Source: Brucellaceae bacterium (GTDB lineage Bacteria; Pseudomonadota; Alphaproteobacteria; Rhizobiales; Rhizobiaceae). From it: a DNA stretch of 5,325 nt. The stretch lies in contig JAIRVW010000225.1 of NCBI GenBank assembly GCA_031253705.1, positions 1 through 5,325 on the forward strand. Reading direction: 5' to 3'. The notes beneath the pieces are model-generated. The model had not been told where the DNA came from, did not search any database, and worked only from the letters and a program-made list of their open reading frames with translations. The position numbers and the translations under genes are program-made. Below are positions 5,258 through 5,325 of the stretch, piece by piece (position 1 is the stretch's first letter; every line of letters starts with the position of its first letter).

Positions 5258-5325
5258 TTAAGCCTTGCGTGCAATATAAAGATGACCGGCTACCGGCTTG
5301 CCTTGTTCACTGCGCACCGTGATAT
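5258..5325 (-). CDS. 3' end of an unidentified gene (cut by window edge)
   Basis: Only the last 21 codons are visible, ending GKPVAGHLYIARKA before TAA. Coding is supported by the open frame, the well-placed terminator 19 bp downstream and ordinary composition. The ending, a strand followed by a basic tail (YIARK), recalls C-termini of some class I methyltransferases. That is too little to assign a family, so no function is given. Confidence 0.6.
   Translation of the reverse strand, partial: ITVRSEQGKPVAGHLYIARKA

Overview
The window carries seven genes, two of them cut by its edges, all of ordinary bacterial type. The protein families, start-site layout and roughly even base composition point to a Gram-negative proteobacterium. 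The WYL regulator facing a small alpha/beta-barrel protein, and the GFA and HIT genes, would suit an alphaproteobacterium of the Rhizobiales (Brucellaceae-like, moderate GC). That placement is an impression, not a demonstration. There is no insertion sequence, phage gene, CRISPR array, rRNA or tRNA, and I found no convincing new multi-gene system.

Layout. (1) 1-1103, minus: a globin-coupled diguanylate cyclase of the E. coli DosC/YddV type. The globin and middle domains and the start of GGDEF are visible; the C-terminus lies outside. (2) 1104-1462: a 359-bp AT-rich spacer between divergent genes, with several inverted repeats. Two of these lie back to back just before the next gene. (3) 1463-2997, plus: a TetR-family repressor and a ten-helix EamA/DMT exporter, joined by an ATGA stop/start overlap and almost certainly one operon. 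(4) 2998-3684, minus: a YafY-type HTH/WYL regulator converging on the exporter gene; a 12-bp-stem hairpin lies in its last codons. (5) 3685-3765: a short divergent promoter region with the perfect palindrome CCTGACA-N5-TGTCAGG. (6) 3766-4104, plus: a 112-residue protein resembling a dimeric alpha/beta-barrel (ABM-like) protein, followed by a terminator. (7) 4148-4600, minus: a GFA/CENP-V-type zinc protein. (8) 4685-5146, minus: a HIT-family protein whose histidine motif reads H-x-H-x-W. (9) 5207-5238: a perfect 13-bp-stem terminator. (10) 5258-5325, minus: the last 21 codons of an unidentified gene.

How the genes may work together. The first gene would set cyclic-di-GMP level in response to a haem ligand such as O2. 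The TetR-EamA pair looks like a self-regulated efflux unit. The WYL regulator probably controls itself and its divergent neighbour through the shared palindrome. The HIT and GFA genes point the same way but are 84 bp apart, and GFA has a plausible promoter of its own, so they need not be one operon. The points most worth a second look are the operator-like palindromes, the hairpin inside the WYL gene end, and the HIT motif variant.
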